Notes under the pieces: model-generated | What the model saw: only the letters and a program-made list of their open reading frames with translations | Told to the model about the DNA's origin: nothing | Database searches by the model: none | Shown: piece after piece, positions 1 to 6,897 of the stretch | Numbering within the stretch: position 1 is the first letter of the stretch | Layout of the letters: each line of letters opens with the position of its first letter | Program-made: the position numbers and the translations under genes | Assembly (NCBI GenBank): GCA_030266525.1 | Contig: JAJDIC010000098.1 | Location: forward strand, 1 to 6,926 | DNA length: 6,926 bases | Source of the DNA: Desulfovibrio sp. OttesenSCG-928-G15 | GTDB lineage: Bacteria > Desulfobacterota > Desulfovibrionia > Desulfovibrionales > Desulfovibrionaceae | Reading direction: 5' to 3'

Positions 1-717
1 CAGGTTGGAAAGGCCCGAGGTGCATTGGCGAATGGTGATGCCGATTTCCGAATCGATCATGGAAGTGCCGTAGCCTGCGACGCAGCCTTCAATACCCCAG
101 CCAAGAGCGGCAAGGAAGCCGAAGAACAGACCCAGGAACAGGTTGGCCGGGGCTTCTTCGCCAAGGCCTATGGAGCCTATCATGGCGCTGGCGGCAACGC
201 AGATGGCAATGCCCAGCATCATGCGCGGGGTCAGGGCCTGTTTGAACAGGATGCGGGCCAAAATGGCCCCGATAGCCGGACACAGGGCACTGATGGGAAC
301 GATGATGGAACCTGCAAGCTGCAAGCCGATAACGTAGCAGGTGCTGGCAAGGGGGCCGCCTATAATGGCGGCAACGATCATGACCACGCCGGGTTTGGTT
401 TTCAGGGTACGGAAAAAGTCGCTCAGTTTGCCCCGTCCTGCCGCGATAAGCAGTGCCCAGACCGCGCTGCAGGAGTCTGTAACCGCAGCGCCGAGAGCGC
501 TCAAAAGAAACATTACGGCAAAGGGCGAAAGGCCGGAATTCTCGCCATACCACGTTTCCCATATGCCCATAGCCATGGCCAGGGTCATGAAGGCGGTGTA
601 GTTGCCGTACGACATGCCCGACATGATTGCTGTAGTTACCCCCCGTCGCATAAATTGCGTATGAAGCCGTTTTCTGGCGTCCACAGCCGCCTGGCTGGGT
701 GCGCTTGCTGCTTGCAT
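1..717 (-). CDS. EamA/DMT-superfamily transporter, C-terminus cut off by window edge
   Basis: This is an inner-membrane carrier read leftwards from ATG at 717-715. 239 codons are present and the frame is still open at base 1, so the end lies outside the window. The start has GGAGG at 726-722, only 4 nt upstream. After a polar N-terminus (residues 1-25) come hydrophobic stretches at about 28-50, 66-93, 110-132, 136-158, 165-185 and 193-215, at least six membrane spans. The stretch around residues 131-160 (GLQLAGS..VPISALCPAIGAILAR) is typical of the EamA repeat, and the protein seems to be entering its second repeat at the cut. Family members normally have ten spans and about 300 residues. It is transcribed divergently from the BMC/choline operon, with a promoter of the same operator type. 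The substrate is not readable from sequence. Choline is a reasonable guess because LicB, a known choline carrier, belongs to the same superfamily; export of a product is the alternative. Confidence 0.85.
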   Translation of the reverse strand, partial: MQAASAPSQAAVDARKRLHTQFMRRGVTTAIMSGMSYGNYTAFMTLAMAMGIWETWYGENSGLSPFAVMFLLSALGAAVTDSCSAVWALLIAAGRGKLSDFFRTLKTKPGVVMIVAAIIGGPLASTCYVIGLQLAGSIIVPISALCPAIGAILARILFKQALTPRMMLGIAICVAASAMIGSIGLGEEAPANLFLGLFFGFLAALGWGIEGCVAGYGTSMIDSEIGITIRQCTSGLSNL

Positions 718-749
718 AATGCCTCCGTGTATCTTGCTGAAGGTTGGCG

Positions 750-769
750 GGAAGCACGCCGCTGCTTCC
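750..769 (-). promoter_or_regulatory. Small hairpin in the transporter 5' leader
   Basis: GGAAGCA (750-756) and TGCTTCC (763-769) form a perfect 7-bp inverted repeat with a 6-nt loop. It lies in the predicted untranslated leader of the leftward transporter mRNA, about 24 nt before its Shine-Dalgarno sequence. There is no T-run after it on the minus strand, so it is not an obvious terminator. It may affect mRNA stability or translation, or be chance. Confidence 0.35.
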
Positions 770-804
770 AATCAGGGCGTGGGTAAGCGTGCAATTTTGT
801 CAAA

Positions 805-835
805 AGCATAGCATTTCCCTTAAGGGAAAGGTCAA
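805..835 (-). promoter_or_regulatory. Leftward MerR-type promoter for the transporter
   Basis: On the minus strand the -35 box is TTGACC (835-830) and the -10 box is TATGCT (810-805). They are separated by 19 bp instead of the usual 17. The spacer is almost entirely filled by a perfect palindrome (814-829). A long 19-20 bp spacer carrying the operator is the hallmark of promoters that MerR-family regulators activate by twisting the DNA. Transcription would begin near 798, leaving a leader of about 80 nt before the transporter ATG. The regulator's identity is inferred from architecture only; no regulator gene is in the window. Confidence 0.7.
814..829. promoter_or_regulatory. Perfect 16-bp palindromic operator
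   Basis: TTTCCCTTAAGGGAAA is a perfect 8+8 palindrome centred between 821 and 822, inside the 19-bp spacer of the leftward promoter. Its CCCTTAAGGG core recurs in near-identical form at 838-847 and 1044-1053, which supports a single dimeric regulator binding at several places in this control region. Confidence 0.75.
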
Positions 836-836
836 T

Positions 837-850
837 GCCCTTAGGGGAAC
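837..850. promoter_or_regulatory. Third operator-like core next to the leftward -35 box
   Basis: GCCCTTAGGGGAAC contains CCCTTAGGGG, which differs from the perfect operator core at one position and has the flanking GGAA on one side only. It abuts the upstream edge of the leftward -35 box (830-835), about 22 bp centre to centre from the main palindrome, or two helical turns. It has no -35/-10 pair of its own, so it could be an auxiliary site for the same regulator or a decayed copy. Confidence 0.45.
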
Positions 851-1034
851 TTCTTTGCCTGTGTACAGAAAACCTAAACTAGCAGAGGGGTTAAGAAGGT
901 TTTTTTACGAAAAGGCCGCTTCGCTGCAAAAACGCCTGGCCCGGGCAATTAGCTCCTACGGCGGGCAGGATGCGAAGTATTTTCATTTGAAGACGCGTCA
1001 TTAGGAAAAGTTTTCTTTTTTTGCAAAAAGGCTG

Positions 1035-1066
1035 TTGACCTTGCCCTAAGGGGGAATGCGTAAGGT
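1035..1066 (+). promoter_or_regulatory. Rightward MerR-type promoter for the BMC/cut operon
   Basis: The -35 box is TTGACC (1035-1040), identical to that of the leftward promoter. The best -10 match is TAAGGT (1061-1066) after a 20-bp spacer; GTAAGG with 19 bp is the alternative. The spacer carries an imperfect CCCTAAGGGGG dyad at the same distance from the -35 box as in the leftward promoter. Downstream of the -35 box the two promoters read TTgCCCTaAGGGggAATGC and TTtCCCTtAAGGGaAATGC. Transcription would begin near 1073, about 70 nt before the BMC-T start codon. The -10 box is poor, as expected of an activator-dependent promoter. Confidence 0.65.
1041..1056. promoter_or_regulatory. Imperfect operator in the rightward promoter spacer
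   Basis: TTGCCCTAAGGGGGAA resembles the perfect operator at 814-829 but has mismatches at the centre and in the outer arms (G1043 and G1054). If both sites bind one regulator, this one should be weaker, which could set different thresholds for transporter and operon. Confidence 0.6.
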
Positions 1067-1142
1067 AGATACAGTGGTATAGTATTCAGGCGGCTGACCC
1101 ATGCATTTTTCATCACCACCAAAACATTCTTGTGGGGATTAT

Positions 1143-1751
1143 ATGAGGTATCAAGGAGAAGAAGCCCTCGGTCTTGTTGAAACTCTGGGAATGGTTCCCG
1201 CCATCTATGGTGCAGACGCCATGCTCAAGGCGGCGAATGTCCAGCTGGTTTCCTATGAAAACGTAGGCTCCACCCTGGTGACCGTCATGGTCAAGGGCGA
1301 TGTGGCCGCCGTACAGGCCTCGGTGGACGCGGGCGCGTCCGCGGCTGCCGAAATTGGCAAGGTTACCGCTCAAAACGTTATGCCCCGCCCCATTCGCGGC
1401 GTGGGTGAAATCGTTATGGCCCACGCGGTGGAAGACGATGCGGCAGGCAGCGGGCAGGGGCGTCCGAAAGCCCTTGGCATGGTTGAAACCTTTGGCATTG
1501 TCTTTCTTATGGAAGCGGCAGACGCCATGATCAAGGCGGCGGACGTGGAATACATCGGCTATGAAAACGTGGCTTCCGGCTACTGCTCGGTGCTGGTGCA
1601 GGGCGATGTCGCGGCCTGCAAGGCTGCTGTCGCGGCCGGGGTTCGGGCTGTGGAAGAAATGCACGGCAACCTGTACAGCTCCTGCGTAATTCCCACGCCG
1701 CACCCGGACCTGCCAAAAATATACAAGCGGTACGCCCCGGTTCAATCATAA
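1143..1751 (+). CDS. Tandem-domain microcompartment shell protein (BMC-T)
   Basis: This is a structural shell subunit expected to form trimers (pseudohexamers) in the facets of the choline microcompartment. Two BMC domains are visible. Domain 1 (about residues 6-85) opens with EALGLVETLGMVPAI and has GDVAAVQASVDAG at 52-64. Domain 2 (about 109-188) opens with KALGMVETFGIVFLMEAADAM and has GDVAACKAAVAAG at 154-166. The linker (about 92-108) is acidic and Gly-rich. Pore-loop regions are VGST (41-44) and ASGYC (144-148). By eye, the position of the iron-sulfur cysteine of PduT is Leu122 here, so a PduT-type cluster is not supported. ATG 1143 is chosen because GGGGA (1134-1138) precedes it and the BMC domain begins at once; an in-frame ATG at 1101 would add 14 unrelated residues and has a weaker ribosome site. 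It is the first gene of the operon, and the next gene starts 15 nt after its stop. Confidence 0.93.
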   Translation: MRYQGEEALGLVETLGMVPAIYGADAMLKAANVQLVSYENVGSTLVTVMVKGDVAAVQASVDAGASAAAEIGKVTAQNVMPRPIRGVGEIVMAHAVEDDAAGSGQGRPKALGMVETFGIVFLMEAADAMIKAADVEYIGYENVASGYCSVLVQGDVAACKAAVAAGVRAVEEMHGNLYSSCVIPTPHPDLPKIYKRYAPVQS

Positions 1752-1766
1752 ACGCCGGAGCGGGCC

Positions 1767-3251
1767 ATGATTGCTGACAAGGATCTTCTTTCTATTCAAC
1801 AGGCCAGAATTCTTGCGGAAAATGCCCTTGAAGCCCAGAAAAAACTGGCAAGCTTTTCTCAGGAAAAACTGGACCGTATTGTTGAAAGCGTGGCGGGCGC
1901 GGCGCTCGCGCATGCAGAAGAGCTTGCCGCGCTCTCGCATGAAGAGACGTATTACGGCAAGCGCAGCGACAAGTGTGTCAAAAACACCTTTGTCTGCACC
2001 CGCGTGCCTGAAGCCTTGCGTGGCATGCACTGTGTCGGCGTGTTGCGGCGTGATGCCGAAAAACGGATCATGGACATTGGCGTGCCCGTGGGCGTTATTG
2101 CCGCCATTTGCCCTGTAACCAGTCCGGTTTCCACCGCCATCTACAAAACCCTTATTGCCATCAAGTCGGGCAACGCCATCATATTCTCGCCGCACCCGAG
2201 GGCTGCCCGATGTATGACCAGAGCGCTGGACATCATGATCGCGGCAGCCAAGGAAGCGGGCCTGCCCGAAGGCTGTCTTTCCTATATGGGTACTGTTTCC
2301 AAAAGCGGCACCCTGGAGCTGATGAACCACAAGGCTGTTTCGCTTATTCTGGTCACGGGCGTGTCCGGGCTGTACCAGGCGGCGCGTTGCGGCGGCAAGC
2401 CGGCCATTTACGGCGGACGGGGCAACGGGCCGGCCTTTATCGAACGCACGGCAGATATTGATCAGGCCGTGCGCGACATTATTGCCAGCAAAAACTTTGA
2501 CAACGGCATTGCCCCTTCGGCCGAGCAGTCTGTGGTTCTTGATGCCTGCGTGGCGGATGCGATCAAGGCCGCGTTTGTCCGCCAGGGCGCGTACTTCATG
2601 GATGACGAGGAAGCGCAGAAGATTGCCGAGCTGTTCTTTTACCCTGACGGGCGGCGCAAAACAGACATGGTCGGTGTGGACGCCGCCACCCTGGCCCGCC
2701 GGGCGGGTATTCACGCGCCCGACGGTGTAACGCTGCTTCTGGCATCACGCAAATACGTATCGGATACAGATCCGTATTCACACGGCTTTCTGGCCCCGGT
2801 GCTGGCTTGTTATATAGAAGACGACTGGCGGCACGCCTGTGAAAAATGCATCGAACTGCTGCTTTTCGAACGCAAGGCGCACACGCTGGTCATTCACTCC
2901 AGGGACGAAGATGTGATTATGCAGTTCGCCCTGAAAAAGCCGGTGGCCCGTATGCTGGTGAACACCCCGGCGGCCCTGGGCAGCATGGGAATCGCCACCA
3001 ATCTCTTCCCCGCCATGACCCTGGGGTCGGGTTCGGCAGGCATAGGCATTACCGCCGACAATGTTTCGCCGATGAATCTTGTGTATATACGCAAGGTTGG
3101 CTACGGCGTGAACAGCTCTCCCCCATGCGAAACGTCAGGCTCCCTGCCTTTGGGGATTGATGCGCAATCGCTTAACCCTGAAACGCGCGAAGCTCTGTAC
3201 AAAATATTGATAGAGGCCATTGAGGTTATTGATACATCCTCAGACAGGTGA
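1767..3251 (+). CDS. Acylating aldehyde-dehydrogenase-like protein lacking the catalytic cysteine
   Basis: The fold and family match the CoA-dependent aldehyde dehydrogenases (AdhE N-terminal half, EutE, PduP) that turn acetaldehyde into acetyl-CoA in microcompartments. The 494-residue length is usual. Recognisable parts are the cofactor-domain stretch [12 protein letters not shown] (107-118), [11 protein letters not shown] (about 139-149), the glycine-rich VTGVSG and GGRGNGP region just after 190, [15 protein letters not shown] in the C-terminal third, and TLGSGSAG near the end. The expected catalytic segment FDNGxxCASEQ reads [11 protein letters not shown] (244-254), with Pro250 where Cys should be; the next Cys is at 261. 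The conserved Glu four residues before the PVL motif, which holds the NAD ribose, is Gly340. It therefore looks non-catalytic, or altered in chemistry. GGAG at 1757-1760 supports ATG 1767. The C-terminal helix (about 469-490) could be an encapsulation peptide. No frameshift or stop interrupts it, so it is maintained as a protein. Confidence 0.9.
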   Translation: MIADKDLLSIQQARILAENALEAQKKLASFSQEKLDRIVESVAGAALAHAEELAALSHEETYYGKRSDKCVKNTFVCTRVPEALRGMHCVGVLRRDAEKRIMDIGVPVGVIAAICPVTSPVSTAIYKTLIAIKSGNAIIFSPHPRAARCMTRALDIMIAAAKEAGLPEGCLSYMGTVSKSGTLELMNHKAVSLILVTGVSGLYQAARCGGKPAIYGGRGNGPAFIERTADIDQAVRDIIASKNFDNGIAPSAEQSVVLDACVADAIKAAFVRQGAYFMDDEEAQKIAELFFYPDGRRKTDMVGVDAATLARRAGIHAPDGVTLLLASRKYVSDTDPYSHGFLAPVLACYIEDDWRHACEKCIELLLFERKAHTLVIHSRDEDVIMQFALKKPVARMLVNTPAALGSMGIATNLFPAMTLGSGSAGIGITADNVSPMNLVYIRKVGYGVNSSPPCETSGSLPLGIDAQSLNPETREALYKILIEAIEVIDTSSDR

Positions 3252-3271
3252 TGATATTTTTTTCTCTTACC

Positions 3272-3277
3272 AGGAGG
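3272..3277 (+). promoter_or_regulatory. cutC: Shine-Dalgarno site fixing the cutC GTG start
   Basis: A full AGGAGG lies 8 nt before GTG 3286. The in-frame ATG at 3220 lies upstream inside the preceding gene and has no comparable site. This is the strongest ribosome site in the window, fitting a highly produced enzyme. Confidence 0.85.
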
Positions 3278-3285
3278 CAGAAAAA

Positions 3286-5835
3286 GTGGATCTTCATGAT
3301 TTTTCAACCAAACTTGCCGAAGCGACAAAAAAGCTGACTCCGTCGGAACGCGATGCCCTGAAAAAGATATTTTCGGGTGTTGCCGGTGAACTGGCGCGCG
3401 GCACCTATACACCGGCTGCGCCTGCGACATACGGCGCCAAAACCGGCGCAGGTATTCCCGACGGCCCGACCGAGCGTCACGTCAAGCTGAAACAGAACTT
3501 CCTTGTGCAAAAGCCCACCATCACTACCCACCGGGCAAGAGCCATTACCAAAATTGCCAAGGAAAACCCCGGCATGCCGAAAATTCTGCTGCGCGGCAAG
3601 GCCTTCAAGTATTGCTGCGAAACCGCTCCGCTGGTTATTCAGGATAACGAGCTGATCGTGGGCAACCCCACCGGCGCGCCCCGCGCCGGGGCCTTTGCGC
3701 CGGACATTGCCTGGCGCTGGATGGTGGACGAAATTGACACCATCGGCAGCCGTCCCCAGGACCCTTTCTATATTTCCGAAGAAGACAAACGCATCATGCG
3801 TGAAGAACTCTTCCCCTTCTGGGCGGGCCAGAGCGTTGATGAATATTGCGAGCAGCAATACCGCGAAGCCGGCGTGTGGGAACTTTCCGGCGAATCCTTC
3901 GTGTCTGACTGCTCGTACCATGCCATTAACGGCGGCGGCGACTCCAACCCCGGCTTTGACGTTATCCTGATGAAAAAGGGGATGCTTGACATTCAGAAGG
4001 AAGCGCAGGAAGCCCTTACGCATCTTGATTACGAAAACCCCGAAGACATCGACAAGATATACTTCTACAAGTCGGTTATCGACACCACTGAAGGCGTGAT
4101 GATTTACGCCAAGCGCCTGTCAAACTACGCCGCTGAAAAAGCGGCCAAGGAAAGCGACCCCAAGCGCAAGGCCGAGCTGCTGAAAATAGCGGAAATCAAC
4201 GCCCGCGTGCCTGCCTATGCCCCGCAGACCTTCTGGGAGGCAATCCAGTCGGTATGGACCGTTGAATCGCTTTTGCCGGTTGAGGAAAACCAGACCGGCA
4301 TGTCCATCGGCCGCGTTGACCAGTATATGTATCCCTTCTACAAGGCGGATATCGAGGCCGGACGCCTCAGCGATTATGAGGCCTTTGATCTGGCCGGGTG
4401 CATGCTGATCAAGATGTCCGAAATGATGTGGATTACCAGCGAAGGCGGCTCCAAGTTTTTTGCCGGCTACCAGCCCTTTGTGAATATGTGCGTCGGCGGC
4501 GTGACCCGTGAAGGGCGCGACGCCACCAACGACCTCACTTACCTGCTCATGGATGCCGTGCGCCACGTCAAGGTGTATCAGCCTTCTTTGGCCACCCGCG
4601 TACACAACAAGTCGCCAGAACGCTATCTGCGTAAAATCGTGGACGTTATCCGTGCGGGCATGGGCTTTCCGGCAGTGCACTTTGACGACTGCCATATCAA
4701 GATGATGCTGGCCAAGGGCATCAGCATGGAAGACTCGCGCGACTATTGCCTTATGGGTTGCGTTGAGCCGCAAAAGTCCGGTCGCCTTTATCAGTGGACC
4801 AGCACCTCTTACACCCAGTGGCCCATATGCATAGAACTGGTGCTTAACCGCGGCGTGCCCCTTTCTTACGGCAAGATTGTATGCCCCGATTACGGCGACC
4901 TCGGCCAGTATGACACCTTTGAGAAGTTCGACAAAGCCGTGAAAGACATGATCTATTACGTGACGAAGTGGACCAGCGTGGCCACGGTCATTTCCCAGCG
5001 CGTGCACAAGGAACTGGCCCCGAAACCCTTGATGTCGATCATGTTTGAAGGCTGCATGGAAAACGCTCGTGGCGTGGAAGCCGGCGGAGCCATGTACAAC
5101 TTCGGTCCAGGCGTTGTCTGGAGCGGTCTTGCCACCTATGCGGACGCCATGTCCGCCATCAAGAAGCTGGTGTATGACGACCGCAAGTACAGCCTGAAAG
5201 AACTGAACGAAGCCCTGAAAGCCGACTTTGTAGGCTATGACAAGGTTCTGGCAGACTGCCTTGCCGCGCCCAAGTTCGGTAACGACGACGACTACGCCGA
5301 CTTTTTTGTGGGCGACATCGTATCGTACACAGAGCGCATTCACGCGGAATTCAAAACCCTGTATTCGCGTCTTTCGCACGGTACGCTTTCCATCTCCAAC
5401 AACACGCCCTTCGGTCAGCTTACCGGCGCAACAGCCGGTGGGCGCAAGGCCTGGAAGCCGCTTTCCGACGGCATCAGCCCCACCCAGGGCGCGGACTACA
5501 AGGGCCCGACCGCCATTATCAAGTCCGTTTCCAAGATGTCCAACGAAGACATGAACATCGGCCTCGTGCACAACTTCAAGCTGATGAGCGGCCTTCTGGA
5601 CACCACCCAGGGCGAAGACGCCATTGTTACCCTGCTGCGCACAGCCAGCATACTGGGCAATGGTGAAATGCAGTTCAACTATCTGGATAACGAAGTGCTG
5701 CTGGATGCCCAGAAGCATCCGGAAAATTACCGCGACCTCGTTGTACGCGTTGCCGGTTACAGCGCCTTCTTCGTGGAACTGTGCAAGGACGTGCAGGACG
5801 AGATTATCAGTCGTACTGTGCTGACCAAACTGTAG
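3286..5835 (+). CDS. cutC: Choline trimethylamine-lyase (glycyl radical enzyme)
   Basis: CutC cleaves choline to trimethylamine and acetaldehyde by radical chemistry, inside the microcompartment. The protein has 849 residues, the length of the short (type I) Desulfovibrio enzyme. The thiyl-radical motif GCVEP places Cys492 and Glu494. The glycyl-radical motif RVAGYSAFF places Gly824 near the C-terminus. Choline-pocket residues known from the D. alaskensis structure appear at a constant offset of three: Tyr211, Asp219 (in GGGDSNPG), Phe398, Thr505 and Tyr509. This set distinguishes it from pyruvate formate-lyase and glycerol or propanediol dehydratases. The N-terminal 35-40 residues ([13 protein letters not shown], then a second helix) precede the catalytic domain and are a plausible encapsulation peptide. 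GTG 3286 is chosen because of AGGAGG upstream and because the protein then begins MDLHDF, as its homologue does. It lies 34 nt after the dehydrogenase-like gene and is followed by its activase. Confidence 0.98.
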   Translation: MDLHDFSTKLAEATKKLTPSERDALKKIFSGVAGELARGTYTPAAPATYGAKTGAGIPDGPTERHVKLKQNFLVQKPTITTHRARAITKIAKENPGMPKILLRGKAFKYCCETAPLVIQDNELIVGNPTGAPRAGAFAPDIAWRWMVDEIDTIGSRPQDPFYISEEDKRIMREELFPFWAGQSVDEYCEQQYREAGVWELSGESFVSDCSYHAINGGGDSNPGFDVILMKKGMLDIQKEAQEALTHLDYENPEDIDKIYFYKSVIDTTEGVMIYAKRLSNYAAEKAAKESDPKRKAELLKIAEINARVPAYAPQTFWEAIQSVWTVESLLPVEENQTGMSIGRVDQYMYPFYKADIEAGRLSDYEAFDLAGCMLIKMSEMMWITSEGGSKFFAGYQPFVNMCVGGVTREGRDATNDLTYLLMDAVRHVKVYQPSLATRVHNKSPERYLRKIVDVIRAGMGFPAVHFDDCHIKMMLAKGISMEDSRDYCLMGCVEPQKSGRLYQWTSTSYTQWPICIELVLNRGVPLSYGKIVCPDYGDLGQYDTFEKFDKAVKDMIYYVTKWTSVATVISQRVHKELAPKPLMSIMFEGCMENARGVEAGGAMYNFGPGVVWSGLATYADAMSAIKKLVYDDRKYSLKELNEALKADFVGYDKVLADCLAAPKFGNDDDYADFFVGDIVSYTERIHAEFKTLYSRLSHGTLSISNNTPFGQLTGATAGGRKAWKPLSDGISPTQGADYKGPTAIIKSVSKMSNEDMNIGLVHNFKLMSGLLDTTQGEDAIVTLLRTASILGNGEMQFNYLDNEVLLDAQKHPENYRDLVVRVAGYSAFFVELCKDVQDEIISRTVLTKL

Positions 5836-5847
5836 TCGGTATTAGCA

Positions 5848-5888
5848 GGGTCTGTTTCCGGGCATATCCTTTGTCCGGAAACAGACCC
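5848..5888 (+). promoter_or_regulatory. 14-bp perfect hairpin between cutC and cutD
   Basis: GGGTCTGTTTCCGG (5848-5861) pairs perfectly with CCGGAAACAGACCC (5875-5888) around a 13-nt loop. It begins 12 nt after the cutC stop. It is followed by CGGCCCCAGG rather than a T-run, so it is not a classical intrinsic terminator. A stem like this could protect the 3' end of cutC mRNA, allow partial read-through, or be an RNase processing point, any of which would make CutC more abundant than its catalytic activase. Confidence 0.8.
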
Positions 5889-5949
5889 CGGCCCCAGGCA
5901 AACGCTTTGGCAGGATTTGGGCACCCCCTTGATGTAAAAGAGTTGTCCC

Positions 5950-6885
5950 GTGGTTGAAAGAAAAGCACTCATATTCAATGTCCAGAAATACAATATGTAT
6001 GACGGACCAGGCGTGCGGACCCTGATTTTTTTCAAGGGTTGTCCGTTGCGTTGCCAGTGGTGTTCCAATCCTGAAAGCCAGTTGCGCCGTTATCAGGTGA
6101 TGTACAAGAAAGACGCCTGTACTCACTGTGGTCACTGCGCTGAAGTGTGCCCCGCCGGGGTATACAAGCGCGGCTTTTTGCACGACAGCGAGTATCCGAT
6201 AAACCGGGACGCCGAGTGCATAGGGTGCAGGCGCTGCGAGCAGGAGTGCCCCGCTTCGGCCCTTGCGGTCATGGGTGAGCAGAAAAGCATTTCCGAACTC
6301 ATGGACATCGTGCTGGAAGACAAACCTTTTTACGATACTTCCGGCGGCGGGCTTACGGTGGGCGGCGGCGAGCCGATGATGCAGCCCGAAGCCCTGGTAA
6401 ACCTGCTCCAGGCCAGCAAACAGAACTATGTGAACACGGCCATTGAAACCTGCGGCTACGCCCGTCCGGAAACGGTGGCCCGGGTTGCCGAGGTGTGCGA
6501 CCTGTTCCTGTTTGACCTCAAGCATGTCGACTCCGAGCGGCACCATCAACTGACCGGCGTTCGTAACGAGAGCATTCTGGAAAATCTGGTCTGGCTGCTG
6601 GAGCACCGCTATAACGTGAAGCTGCGCATGCCGCTGCTGCACGGGGTGAACGACAGCGAGAACGAATTGCAGGCCGTGCTTGCCTTTCTGGCCCCGTACC
6701 GTGATTACAAGAACTTCAAAGGTATTGATATTCTGCCCTATCACAAGCTCGGTGTGCACAAGTATACCCAGCTTGGCATGGAATATCCGATTCAAGGTGA
6801 ACCGGCTCTGGGAGACGCAGACCTGGACAGGATAGAGTCCTTTTTGCGGCGCAGCGATTTTCCGGTCGCGGTTATCAAGCACTAA
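5950..6885 (+). CDS. cutD: Choline TMA-lyase activating enzyme (radical SAM)
   Basis: CutD uses a [4Fe-4S] cluster and S-adenosylmethionine to abstract hydrogen from the CutC glycine, creating its stable radical. The radical-SAM motif is CPLRCQWC, with Cys31, Cys35 and Cys38 (Cx3Cx2C). Next is a ferredoxin-like insert with two four-cysteine sets, Cys57/60/63/67 and Cys90/93/96/100, the usual two-cluster domain of glycyl-radical activases outside the pyruvate formate-lyase type. The SAM-contacting GGGEP is at 138-142. At 311 residues the length is normal. The only usable start is GTG 5950: a TAA in the same frame lies at 5935-5937, no ATG or TTG in frame intervenes, and the next Met (residue 17) is within conserved sequence. 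The ribosome site is weak (AAGAG at about 5938-5942). It lies 114 nt after cutC, across a strong hairpin, so low expression relative to cutC is likely. Confidence 0.97.
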   Translation: MVERKALIFNVQKYNMYDGPGVRTLIFFKGCPLRCQWCSNPESQLRRYQVMYKKDACTHCGHCAEVCPAGVYKRGFLHDSEYPINRDAECIGCRRCEQECPASALAVMGEQKSISELMDIVLEDKPFYDTSGGGLTVGGGEPMMQPEALVNLLQASKQNYVNTAIETCGYARPETVARVAEVCDLFLFDLKHVDSERHHQLTGVRNESILENLVWLLEHRYNVKLRMPLLHGVNDSENELQAVLAFLAPYRDYKNFKGIDILPYHKLGVHKYTQLGMEYPIQGEPALGDADLDRIESFLRRSDFPVAVIKH

Positions 6886-6897
6886 GGTGCATGCTCT

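Larger units (their letters stand above)
718..1142. other. Divergent intergenic control region
   Basis: These 425 bases separate the transporter from the BMC operon and hold no convincing gene. They contain the transporter leader with a small hairpin (750-769), a leftward promoter (805-835), an extra operator-like core (837-850) and a rightward promoter (1035-1066). The stretch 851-1003 shows only a CCCGGG palindrome near 940 and is otherwise unremarkable. At 1010-1030, just upstream of the rightward -35 box, is an A/T-rich tract with a run of seven T and CTTTTT/AAAAAG arms (1015-1020 and 1025-1030). This could act as an UP-element-like or curved segment. No tRNA or riboswitch fold was recognised. 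Confidence 0.8.

Noticed and set aside
25..786. 253-codon plus-strand open frame over the transporter
   Set aside because: Its translation is low-complexity (Gly, Ala, His, Gln) and hydrophilic, whereas the opposite strand gives a coherent membrane protein with a ribosome site.
744..1004. 86-codon plus-strand open frame in the divergent region
   Set aside because: It runs through the palindromic operator and the leftward promoter and has no recognisable domain. It is more likely a chance frame in regulatory DNA.
1078..1083. TATAGT as an ordinary -10 box for the operon
   Set aside because: The hexamer is good, but there is no -35-like sequence 16-18 bp upstream, and it does not fit the arrangement shared with the leftward promoter.
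1101..1142. Upstream ATG start for the BMC-T protein adding 14 residues
   Set aside because: The extra residues resemble nothing in BMC proteins, the ribosome site is weaker, and the ATG at 1143 leads directly into the domain. Not fully excluded.
1746..2714. 322-codon open frame on the minus strand opposite the dehydrogenase-like gene
   Set aside because: Antisense shadow with Arg/His/Gly-biased composition and no domain; the plus-strand protein is clearly of a known family.
4120..5718. 532-codon open frame on the minus strand opposite cutC
   Set aside because: It is the antisense shadow of a certain gene in GC-rich DNA. The protein is rich in His, Val and Gly without any recognisable domain, and no promoter or ribosome site of note precedes it.
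3286..5835. Pyruvate formate-lyase or glycerol/propanediol dehydratase identity for the glycyl radical enzyme
   Set aside because: Pyruvate formate-lyase has two adjacent active-site cysteines, not the GCVEP seen here. The diol dehydratases lack the choline-pocket Asp219, Thr505 and Tyr509 set that matches choline lyase at a constant offset.
5848..5888. Classical intrinsic terminator after cutC
   Set aside because: The stem is strong but is followed by CGGCCCC rather than a T-run, and cutD must be expressed for CutC to work.
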